From assembly GCA_947259045.1 (NCBI GenBank), contig CAMYKZ010000028.1, positions 1 to 64,000 of the forward strand: DNA of 64,000 bases, in the 5' to 3' direction. Below are positions 17,416-25,023 of the stretch, one piece after another. The number at the start of each line of letters is the position of its first letter. Within the stretch, counting starts at the first letter, position 1. Below the pieces are notes generated by a model that worked only from the letters and a program-made list of their open reading frames with translations, was not told the DNA's origin and did no database searches. This stretch comes from an uncultured Afifella sp. (GTDB lineage: Bacteria > Pseudomonadota > Alphaproteobacteria > Rhizobiales > Afifellaceae). The position numbers and the translations under genes were made by a program.

Positions 17416-19464
17416 TTGAAGAGCTTTTCCACCTTAGGAGCGCGGCTTGTCATCACGGTTTTGCTGATTGCGACGATGGCGTTTACGGCGTTTGTCAGCC
17501 TGACCATTTTCAGGCTTGACGAAGGCCTTTCGCGCCAGTCGTCGCAACTGAGCGATCTGGCCGAAGCCAAGCTGATCCAGACGCTGGACGGCGCGGCCGG
17601 TCTGGGGGCTCTGCGGCTGGACCTGCTGTTTACCAGTGTCGACCGCCAGCTGGGCGTTATTGCCCAGCGGACAGACGTGGTCAGCGCAATTACAACCGGC
17701 AATGTGGTTGCCATTACCGAAACTTTGCGGCGCGGCAAAGCCAGCACCGACATTGACGGGTTGATTGTCATTGATCCGGATCTCAACGTTCTCGGCGCCG
17801 AGTTCGGTAACATCGATCTGCTTGCTTCCGATGCTGCGCTCAAGCAGACAACGTTGCGGCCGGATATCAACATGATCATGGCGGAGAACGATCCTTTGCA
17901 GCCACAGGGCTTCATACGGGTCGTGAAACTCGATGCGACGCTGGCTTTGGCGCTTGGCGAAAAAGAAGCCGCAAGCATGGTTCTGGTTGCGGTTCAGCCG
18001 GTTTTCGATGATTTCGGCGATGTCTTTGCTGCGGTCATCGGCCACCGTGTGTTGCGGATGAGCGAACCGGCAATCGTCAAATTTGCCAAAATCGAAGGCG
18101 TGGAGCTTCTTGTGCTCGACGGGCCGAATGTCATTTCGTCGTCGATCGTACAGGCGAACGTACCGCCGATTACAATCGATATCGCCGACGGTGCCGATCT
18201 GGCGGAAACCAGCGACGGCAAATTTCACGCCCGTTGCGTCGGTCTGTTCGTTCGCTGGCGCATGTGCGCGCTTGCACCGGTCTCGGAACTGCAATCCCTG
18301 CGCGGCGAACTGGTTCGGATCAGTGAGCGTGAGGGGCAGGCGCTCGGGCTGTGGCTTGTCATTGTCGCCGTCGTATCGCTTCTTGTTTGTGGAATTGCCG
18401 CCTTCGTCGCTGCGCGTTACCTCGCCGGACCGATGTCGCAGATTGCCGGAGCGCTCCGCGCCGTGGCCCGGGGTGACTGGAAAGTCGAAGTGTCCGGGGC
18501 CGACCGCAATGACGAAGTCGGCGACATTGCCCGGGCGGTGACGACATTGCAGTCGTCGATGCAGGAACGCGACCGGCTGAAAGTCGACGTGGCGATCGCC
18601 GAAAGTTCGAACCAGAGGCGCGAAAGCCTTGAAGACGCCATCAAGCGGTTTGACCGTTCAATGCGGTCCGTGCTGCTCAGCGTGACAGACGGCGTGGAAA
18701 CGATGGACGAGACGGCCCGGACGCTGGCCAGGATTTCGGTCGTGGCGGAGGGTGAAGCGGATGAAGCCGCCTTTGTCTCCGAGAATACGGTTTCGAGCGT
18801 CTCGGCGGTCCGCAGCGCAACAAAGAAGCTCAACTCGACGATCTTCGATATGGCCAGGCTCCTGCAGGATATGGCCAAGACGGCGATGGATGGCAGCCTC
18901 TCTGCAAAGACCGCCACCAGTCAGGCCGGTGAACTGGTCGCAGCAAGCACCGATCTGGACAAGCTCGTTGAGATGACCGAACAGATTCTCCAGCGCGCAA
19001 GCTTTCTGGCGATCAATGCAACCTTTCAGGCAACCCAGAACGAGCAGGCGCCGCAATCAGAATATGGCGACGTGGCCCGCGAGGTCGAAACGCTGACCCA
19101 TCAGATTGCCCGGGCCAATGAGGAGCTCAGCGCCCGGGCTCATAAAATCCAGTCCGCGACGGAAACGGCAGCCGGCACGATGACAAAAACATCCGACACG
19201 CTCAGCGGGCTTGTTGAACGGACAAAAGCGATCGTCGGCGCCATTGAGCAGCAGCGCAGGGTGACAAGCGAGATCGACGACAATATGTCGATGGCGGAAA
19301 CCGGCAGCAACAATGTTTCTTCAAGTGTCCAGCGTCTGAAAACAACGGTCGGCGAGGCGCGCAACACGTCCATGCAAGTGGTTACAAAAGCTGTCGACAT
19401 GGCCGATGAAGCCCGCCGCCTCGACACGACAGTCAAGACATTTCTCAGAGAAGTTGGCAGCTAG
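17416..19464 (+). CDS. methyl-accepting chemotaxis-like transducer with degenerate signalling tip
   Basis: A 682-residue membrane protein with a TTG start. TM1 lies at about 10-31, a periplasmic sensor domain at about 32-310, TM2 at about 313-337, then HAMP (AARYLAGPMSQIAGALRAVARGDW...) and a long coiled-coil cytoplasmic domain. The region equivalent to the chemoreceptor hairpin tip reads ASFLAINATFQATQNEQ followed by SEYGDVAREVETLTHQI. FLAINAT and DVAREV are recognisable, but the invariant E-A-A-R-A-G-E tip that contacts CheA and CheW is replaced. It is coupled to the upstream binding-protein gene (9 bp apart). It could signal through a divergent CheW/CheA, or act as a non-chemotactic transducer. 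Confidence 0.8.
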   Translation: MKSFSTLGARLVITVLLIATMAFTAFVSLTIFRLDEGLSRQSSQLSDLAEAKLIQTLDGAAGLGALRLDLLFTSVDRQLGVIAQRTDVVSAITTGNVVAITETLRRGKASTDIDGLIVIDPDLNVLGAEFGNIDLLASDAALKQTTLRPDINMIMAENDPLQPQGFIRVVKLDATLALALGEKEAASMVLVAVQPVFDDFGDVFAAVIGHRVLRMSEPAIVKFAKIEGVELLVLDGPNVISSSIVQANVPPITIDIADGADLAETSDGKFHARCVGLFVRWRMCALAPVSELQSLRGELVRISEREGQALGLWLVIVAVVSLLVCGIAAFVAARYLAGPMSQIAGALRAVARGDWKVEVSGADRNDEVGDIARAVTTLQSSMQERDRLKVDVAIAESSNQRRESLEDAIKRFDRSMRSVLLSVTDGVETMDETARTLARISVVAEGEADEAAFVSENTVSSVSAVRSATKKLNSTIFDMARLLQDMAKTAMDGSLSAKTATSQAGELVAASTDLDKLVEMTEQILQRASFLAINATFQATQNEQAPQSEYGDVAREVETLTHQIARANEELSARAHKIQSATETAAGTMTKTSDTLSGLVERTKAIVGAIEQQRRVTSEIDDNMSMAETGSNNVSSSVQRLKTTVGEARNTSMQVVTKAVDMADEARRLDTTVKTFLREVGS

Positions 19465-19530
19465 GAAAAGACCCTAGACCCTGTCGCGAATTTCGTCCGT
19501 CACAATGGTTCAGCATCAACGGAAAATACC

Positions 19531-20583
19531 CTAGACGGGCTTGTAACTATCCGGCGCCGATGTCCAGCCGTTCAGACGGATGTTGCCGGACAATCTTGCA
19601 AACAGGCCGGGCGTTTCTCCGCTCGGCAGAAACGGATCGGTGTAGCAGCGGACATTCGCGGCGCGAGCCCGGCTCTCCACTTCAGTGACGACACCCGGCC
19701 CGCCGGCAACATAGACGGTATCGTGAATGCCCAGGGTCGGCAGATAGTGGAACGGACGCCCGTTGACGTCGTCAGAACCCTGATTCTGGCCGCAGGTCGT
19801 AATAATGTCGCTGACGCCGTGATCGCGCAGCCAATGCAGCGCGTTCGACATGTACAGGTTGGCGCCGTCGCGGGCACCGGCAATCACCACAATGTCACGT
19901 TTGCCGTGATCGATGCAGGCCGCGCGGGCGAGCGACCATATCGGCGCCCAGCCGGTGCCGGCGGAGACCAGAACCAGAATTCCGTTTTCCTGCGGCGGCC
20001 TGAGAAAGGCGTTGCCGAACGGCCCGCGGATCCGCACCTTGTGGCCGGGCCTGATACGGCTGCCAAACCGGCTTGAAACGACACCGTCGCTGTAGCGCCT
20101 GATATGGAAGACAAGAACGCCTGGATCCAGATCGCCGCTCATATAGGCAGTCGGGCTGTAATCCCTGGCCGGAAAGCCGCTGAATCGGACGCTGACATAT
20201 TGTCCGGGCAGATAATCAAGCGGGCGGCCCAGTGCGACAGAAACTTCCAGAATGTCCGGTGACAATTCTTTGATTTCCTTGACAATGCCTGTCCGCCTGG
20301 AGGGAACCGGCACGTCCTCAAAAGTGATCGATGCAGGTCCGGATACGGTTGCCTGACACGCCAGAACGGTCTTTCCCTCAGCAGTGCCCTGATCGTCGAC
20401 GGCGCCGTCGACCAACGTCACCCGGCACGTGCTGCACTGACCGGAACAGCAATCGTGGGGGATCAGAATGCGGCCCCCAAGACCGGCATCGATCAGCGTC
20501 TCGCCAATGCGGGCTGCTATCGGCTTGCCGTTAATCGTTATGACCGGGTTTGTCATCCGCTTGGCTTCCGATCTACTGGTCAA
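19531..20583 (-). CDS. 2Fe-2S ferredoxin / FAD-NAD(P)H oxidoreductase
   Basis: A 350-residue cytosolic electron-transfer flavoprotein with the layout of MmoC-type reductases. An N-terminal plant-type 2Fe-2S domain carries HDCCSGQCSTC (C-x4-C-x2-C, about 43-53) and the later Cys in LACQA. An FAD domain follows with DYSPTAY, the FAD-binding RxYS-like position. A C-terminal NAD(P)-binding domain has VSAGTGWAPIWSLARA and YVAGGPGVV. Its ATG overlaps the stop of the upstream cytochrome gene (ATGA), so the two are translated together and most likely form one electron path. Met10 (MTNPV) is an alternative start. Confidence 0.85.
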   Translation of the reverse strand: MTSRSEAKRMTNPVITINGKPIAARIGETLIDAGLGGRILIPHDCCSGQCSTCRVTLVDGAVDDQGTAEGKTVLACQATVSGPASITFEDVPVPSRRTGIVKEIKELSPDILEVSVALGRPLDYLPGQYVSVRFSGFPARDYSPTAYMSGDLDPGVLVFHIRRYSDGVVSSRFGSRIRPGHKVRIRGPFGNAFLRPPQENGILVLVSAGTGWAPIWSLARAACIDHGKRDIVVIAGARDGANLYMSNALHWLRDHGVSDIITTCGQNQGSDDVNGRPFHYLPTLGIHDTVYVAGGPGVVTEVESRARAANVRCYTDPFLPSGETPGLFARLSGNIRLNGWTSAPDSYKPV

Positions 20584-22307
20584 AATGACAGGCGCACAGG
20601 CCGTGCATGCCGCGTATGGCGGATCTGCGTGTGATCAAAGACGGAGACCCACATGTAAAGCGGCTCGCCGTCGGCAAAACTGACATCGTATTTGCTGTCG
20701 GACTGCAATTTGCGTTTGGTTTCGAGCGTCCAGTAGCCATTGTCCCAATGTGCTCCTCCCGTCACATCGGCGCGGTCACCTTCAAATTTCCCGGTGATCA
20801 GCAGGCCTGGAATAACCGTTCCCAGCGGGATCAGGGCATCAGCCTCGGCCGAATAGGGGATGGAATCGGCTTCCGTCAGCCACCACCTGGCGCCTTCTGC
20901 CAGGTTTTCGTCGGGGTCGAGAACATAAGGGCCCATGGCGGCTTGCGTGGCCGCCATGTCTTTCGGCAACCTCGGGACGGTGACCGGGCCGTCATAACCG
21001 TCCGGGCCGGTCTTGTAGTTGGTTTCATAGGCCGGCGTACCCGGGTCGGACACATAGCCCGCTTTGTATCGGCTCTTGCCCTGCCAATGGGCGTCGTTTG
21101 CCTCAAGCGGCGGGCCGAACATCATATCGTCAAGCATGCCCTGAAGGCCGCCGCGCGTGGATTTCCACTGCCACATATCAATGTAGCTGCCGTCATCGGT
21201 ATAATGCAGGCCGCGGCCATGGATCGATTTCGGCTTGTCATCCAGGGGCTTGGCGCCGAGATGGGTGCTGTCGCCGGCACCGAACGCCCAGGAATGCGAG
21301 AAGGCCACCGAAAACTTGTCTTCATAAAACGTATTGACGTCGGAAACGTTGCCGAAATCCTGCATCACGTGCCAGCCGTCTTCCTTCTTGATCAGAGGCA
21401 TGCGCCGGATCGAACGGGAAGGGTCGGTCCAGCGGAAGGCGAAATAGATGTTGTCAGCGTCACGGACAGCCCGCACTTCGACGTCCGACGTGCCGCTGCC
21501 GCCAAGATTCTCGCCCTGCTGCGTCTTGATGGTGACCGGCCGGGCACTGGCCCAGATCGTTTCGTCGAGCTTGCCGTCGAGAGCCGGAGGGTTTGCGACC
21601 GACGAAACCAGAAGCGTATCGCGGGTCGCCCAGTCCATTGCCGCGACGGCTGCTGTCGCGGCAACCGCAATCAACAGCGCGATCAGAAGCGGTTTTCGCC
21701 TCGCCGTGCGGTTTTCGACAAGCTGTGCCGGCCGGAAAATCCGCAGCAATTGATCGATACCGCCATAATTGAAATGGGAAATGACATGCCCGACGATATA
21801 GGCGATGACCAAAAACGCCGCGATGGTATGAACACGGACAACAAGGCCGCCAAAACCGACATAGAGCAGCACACCGGTCACCGTCATGATGCTGACGAGC
21901 GCGTAAAGCGCCCAGTGCAAAAAAACGTTGACGGCAGCCCATTTGAGCCGAGCGGCGGCCGGCATCGTCAGAACGACGAGCCGTTTTGGCGCAGACCGTC
22001 TGGTCAGTCCGCTGCGGCGGACATAGACGAGATAAGCACTTGAGGCAAAAAACAGCACGAGGCCGGCGATGAAATGGACCGTCCAGATTTCGCCATCGGG
22101 CAATATCGGTGACAGGAACCGCGATATCGGCGCGTGCAACGCATCGGAAGCAATGCGCAGGCCAGTTGCGATGCACACGAACATGGCAACTGCGCTGGTC
22201 CAGTGGATCGCCACCGTGCCAATGTCGCTCCGGGACGCTCGCTTCGCCGCTGAACGACCTCGATCGGCGGTGCGCTTTGGCGCATTCGCACTTGTTACAT
22301 CTACCAC
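20580..22307 (-). CDS. cytochrome b561-type membrane protein fused to ethylbenzene-dehydrogenase-like heme domain
   Basis: A 575-residue two-part protein. Residues ~25-200 form a four-helix b-type cytochrome with paired His positions in the helices (VAIHWTSA, TVHFIAG, FLHWALYAL, VRVHTIAAF, VGHVISHFNYGG). A further helix (about 207-228) leads to a ~340-residue exported domain of the EB_dh type, the heme-binding gamma-subunit fold of ethylbenzene and dimethylsulfide dehydrogenases: NPPALDGKLDETIWA, VRAVRDADNIYFAFRWTDPS, KKEDGWHV, SVAFSHSW. No molybdenum catalytic subunit is nearby. Coupled to the 2Fe-2S reductase downstream, it could move electrons from NAD(P)H across the membrane to a periplasmic acceptor, or the reverse. 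The substrate is unknown. Confidence 0.82.
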   Translation of the reverse strand: MVDVTSANAPKRTADRGRSAAKRASRSDIGTVAIHWTSAVAMFVCIATGLRIASDALHAPISRFLSPILPDGEIWTVHFIAGLVLFFASSAYLVYVRRSGLTRRSAPKRLVVLTMPAAARLKWAAVNVFLHWALYALVSIMTVTGVLLYVGFGGLVVRVHTIAAFLVIAYIVGHVISHFNYGGIDQLLRIFRPAQLVENRTARRKPLLIALLIAVAATAAVAAMDWATRDTLLVSSVANPPALDGKLDETIWASARPVTIKTQQGENLGGSGTSDVEVRAVRDADNIYFAFRWTDPSRSIRRMPLIKKEDGWHVMQDFGNVSDVNTFYEDKFSVAFSHSWAFGAGDSTHLGAKPLDDKPKSIHGRGLHYTDDGSYIDMWQWKSTRGGLQGMLDDMMFGPPLEANDAHWQGKSRYKAGYVSDPGTPAYETNYKTGPDGYDGPVTVPRLPKDMAATQAAMGPYVLDPDENLAEGARWWLTEADSIPYSAEADALIPLGTVIPGLLITGKFEGDRADVTGGAHWDNGYWTLETKRKLQSDSKYDVSFADGEPLYMWVSVFDHTQIRHTRHARPVRLSF

Positions 22308-22428
22308 CAGAGGCCTCCTGACCGGCAGCTACACATCGAAAACTAAAGGGAAATATTGCCCCTATCCCCGCATGCAGATCAGGGTTAACGCAATGGCTGA
22401 ATAGGTAAACAGACTTTTAAGATTTATG

Positions 22429-22444
22429 GTTAACGCGCGTTAAC
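22429..22444. promoter_or_regulatory. 16-bp perfect palindrome upstream of the cytochrome b / reductase operon
   Basis: GTTAACGCGCGTTAAC is a perfect palindrome 122 bp upstream of the cytochrome gene start, in an AT-richer stretch. A further GTTAACG half-site lies at 22384-22390. It resembles TTAA-type sites, but the spacing of 6 is not the CtrA spacing of 7. A dimeric repressor operator is the simplest guess. Confidence 0.4.
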
Positions 22445-22509
22445 GACAAAGCCCGGCAAAATCCGGAATTCGTAGCGGCATCATGCGTTTTCGCGACAAT
22501 CCGCCGCGG

Positions 22510-24291
22510 TTAACCGGTGCCGGAGTGCTTGTCCAGAATTGTCGCCTGCGGCCGGATCTGACGGGGATGAAACATTTTCAATTCCTGGAGTGCACTTTGC
22601 GGCAGCGCCGGACTGAACAGGAACCCTTGCAGGGCGATAAAATCCAGCCCCTGGAAAAACTCGAACTGCTGCTCGCTCTCGATGCCCTCCACGGTCATGT
22701 GGATGTCCAGTTCCTTGGCCAGCACGATCATCGACCGTACGATCGCGTTGGCGCGGCGGTGGTCGGGGATATCCGCGGTCAGAACCTTGTCGATCTTGAT
22801 GCGGTCGAAGTTGAGCTTCCTCAGATTGTTGATCGACGTATAACCGGTGCCGAAGTCATCCATTGCGATCTGGATACCCAGTGAGCGCAGCCTTGAAAAC
22901 ATACTCGACGTGCGGGCAAAGTCCCGGATGAGAGCGTCTTCGGTGACCTCGATTTCCAGCCGCTTGGGATCGAAATCATTCTCGCGCAGGATCAGCCGGA
23001 CCTGATCGATCAGGGCGCTGTTGATCTGTGGCGGCGAAACATTGACGGCGAACCGCATATCTTCCGGCCAGTCGCGGGCGGTCTCAATGGCAGATCTGAG
23101 AATGACGTCGGTCAGGAACGGAACCTGCCCCTGCTCTTCGGCGATCTTGACGAACTCCTGCGGCGGTATATTGCCGAATTCCGGATGATGCCAACGGCAA
23201 AGAACTTCAAATCCTTCAAGGCGGCCATCCAGCGCACGGACCGTTGGTTGAAAGAACGGTTTTATTTCCGACGTTTCGATCGCCTTGGCCAGGCAGTCGG
23301 CAAGCGCTCTCCTGCGGTTCTGCTCATCGCTCAGCCGGCGTGAAAAATGCTGATAACGGCCGCGGCCGTTCGCTTTCGCCTCATAGAGCGCCAGATCGGC
23401 ATTGACGAGCAGATCCTCTGCCGTCCTGGCATCGTCGGGAAATACGGCAATCCCGATCGAAGCGCCGACATTCAGCCGCCGGCCATAAAATTCGATCGGT
23501 TCATTCAGCAGCCGGCGCAATTGCTGGCCAATCAGACGGGCTTCGAGCGTGTCGGGGAATGTTTCGCAGACAATGACAAATTCATCGCCGCCAAAACGTG
23601 TAACGATATAATCGGCGGGCAGCTCCGCGACCAGCATGTCGGCGACCCGGCGCAGAAGCTGGTCGCCGGCCGAATGGCCCAGCGTGTCGTTGATCTCCTT
23701 GAAATTGTCCAGGTCAATCCAGATCACGCCGCATCTGCGGTTTTCCATCTGCGCGCTTTCGATGGCCGCGTCCAGGCTCTGTTTCATGACCTCGCGATTG
23801 GCAAGCCTGGTCAGGGCGTCGTGATGGGCCAGAAACCGGATACGTTCCTGCGAAGCCTTGCGGTCGCGGATGTCGCGTATCTCCAGAAGCCTCTGGGTCG
23901 CGCCATATTGCTCGATCGCCCGTGCAGCGATCTCAACTGCAATCGGTTCAGCGCCGGGCAGCTGGATTTCCGTTTCCAGCAAGACCGGTTCGCCGAGCAT
24001 CAGTTGATTGACAGCCTCCTGATCGGCAATCAGTTCGTTGATCAGAAGGCCTTCCAGCTCTTCGGCCTCCGTCATCAGCAGCCGCGACAGGCTTTTGTTA
24101 GCCAGGGTGATCTGCAGTCCGCGGCAGACAACAATGCTCTCATCAAGCACATCAAGCAGCTTCTCAAGCCGTCTGACCTTGCCGGCTGCGGCAGATGCGC
24201 GCCGGAACAGCACGATCAGGCCGAGCCCGAGACCGACGACAAGCAGCTGGGTGACAATGACCAGACTGACGAAAATCCAGGTTGGAATCAT
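22510..24291 (-). CDS. membrane-anchored GGDEF-EAL cyclic-di-GMP protein with PAS-like domain
   Basis: A 593-residue protein: N-terminal TM helix (about 6-30), a PAS-like sensor (about 45-165, ending LEIRDIRDRKASQ), a GGDEF domain with an intact RFGGDEF active site and an upstream DLDNFKEINDTLGH block, and an EAL domain with EVL, the NVSPPQ motif, DDFGTGYTS and KIDK. Both the diguanylate cyclase and phosphodiesterase motifs look usable, so the net activity cannot be predicted. A longer frame begins with GTG at 24450, but the added 53 residues are not domain-like. I prefer ATG 24291, just ahead of the TM helix. Confidence 0.9.
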   Translation of the reverse strand: MIPTWIFVSLVIVTQLLVVGLGLGLIVLFRRASAAAGKVRRLEKLLDVLDESIVVCRGLQITLANKSLSRLLMTEAEELEGLLINELIADQEAVNQLMLGEPVLLETEIQLPGAEPIAVEIAARAIEQYGATQRLLEIRDIRDRKASQERIRFLAHHDALTRLANREVMKQSLDAAIESAQMENRRCGVIWIDLDNFKEINDTLGHSAGDQLLRRVADMLVAELPADYIVTRFGGDEFVIVCETFPDTLEARLIGQQLRRLLNEPIEFYGRRLNVGASIGIAVFPDDARTAEDLLVNADLALYEAKANGRGRYQHFSRRLSDEQNRRRALADCLAKAIETSEIKPFFQPTVRALDGRLEGFEVLCRWHHPEFGNIPPQEFVKIAEEQGQVPFLTDVILRSAIETARDWPEDMRFAVNVSPPQINSALIDQVRLILRENDFDPKRLEIEVTEDALIRDFARTSSMFSRLRSLGIQIAMDDFGTGYTSINNLRKLNFDRIKIDKVLTADIPDHRRANAIVRSMIVLAKELDIHMTVEGIESEQQFEFFQGLDFIALQGFLFSPALPQSALQELKMFHPRQIRPQATILDKHSGTG

Positions 24292-24623
24292 GACGCGCCC
24301 GGTCTGTGCCGGGGACCTGGAACCGAATGTCCGCACACAAAGCGTGGCAGTATAGGGTTGCGCCGGACCGCCGCCGCGGTTCGCGCTGCCGGTCGGGCAC
24401 AGCAGGACTGCTCCCATCTGGGCGTCATGGTAAGTCTCCAATCGCTCCACCGGAGGCGGAGATTCTTTACCATATTCAATGAGGGTGAATTTTGCGTAAA
24501 ATCCCCTTCGCTTTTCTCGCCAGCGCTGCCGGTGCGAATATCGGGGTTGCCGGTTTGACGCGCTGTCCGCATCCGGCCGTTCGGCTGGTCATATATGTCT
24601 GAATTACCGTATCGGAGTGCCGC
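24292..24623. other. intergenic region between divergent genes, no gene recognised
   Basis: This 332-bp stretch separates the divergent GGDEF-EAL gene and the small membrane protein. About half of it is an open extension of the GGDEF-EAL frame. I see no RNA gene, repeat or confident promoter; promoters for both genes should lie here. Confidence 0.5.
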
Positions 24624-24926
24624 ATGATCGAAACCGTCAAAGCCCTCTGGTCCGGTTCAATGGAACTGCCGATCGCCTTTTGGCGTTATGCCGTCATCTG
24701 GGGGCTGATCATCAATATCGTCACCAGCATCGGAACCCTTGTCACGGTGCTGGCCGGTGCTCCCGCCTGGCTGCTGGTGCCGGTACACCTGCTGCCGACA
24801 CCTTATAACCTGCTGGTTGTTGTCGGCGTCTGGCGTAGCGCGGAGTTTTATCAGGGTGATAGAAAATGGGCACAACTGGCGCGTTTGGTGACATTGGTCG
24901 GCATGGCAATCCTGACCACGACCTGA
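24624..24926 (+). CDS. small three-TM membrane protein of unknown function
   Basis: A 100-residue, very hydrophobic protein with three predicted helices (about 17-45, 46-68 and a shorter one near 85-97), opening MIETVKALWSGSMELPIAFWRYAVIWG. The conserved-looking WRYAVIWG start and the YNLLVVVGVWRSAEFYQG segment are seen in hypothetical membrane proteins of proteobacteria. It has no catalytic motifs. It is monocistronic and converges with NAD-glutamate dehydrogenase. Confidence 0.6.
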   Translation: MIETVKALWSGSMELPIAFWRYAVIWGLIINIVTSIGTLVTVLAGAPAWLLVPVHLLPTPYNLLVVVGVWRSAEFYQGDRKWAQLARLVTLVGMAILTTT

Positions 24927-24958
24927 ACCCGTCACAATGGCCGCGTCGGCATGAGCCG

Positions 24959-25023
24959 CAGAAACCGTTTTTCAGAATCCGCCGATCAGAACCGCTTTTC
25001 AGGATCCGTTTGTCAGAATCCGG
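24959..25023. repeat. five imperfect 14-nt tandem units at the 3' end of the glutamate dehydrogenase gene
   Basis: Units beginning CAGAAACCG, CAGAATCCG, CAGAACCG, CAGGATCCG and CAGAATCCG start at 24959, 24973, 24987, 25000 and 25014, a 14-nt period with one 13-nt unit. The last units overlap the stop codon and final codons of the NAD-glutamate dehydrogenase gene, suggesting the array grew from the gene's 3' end. Confidence 0.55.

Noticed and set aside
22429-22444. CtrA binding site
   Set aside because: The TTAA half-sites are separated by 6 bp, not the 7 bp required by the TTAA-N7-TTAA consensus.
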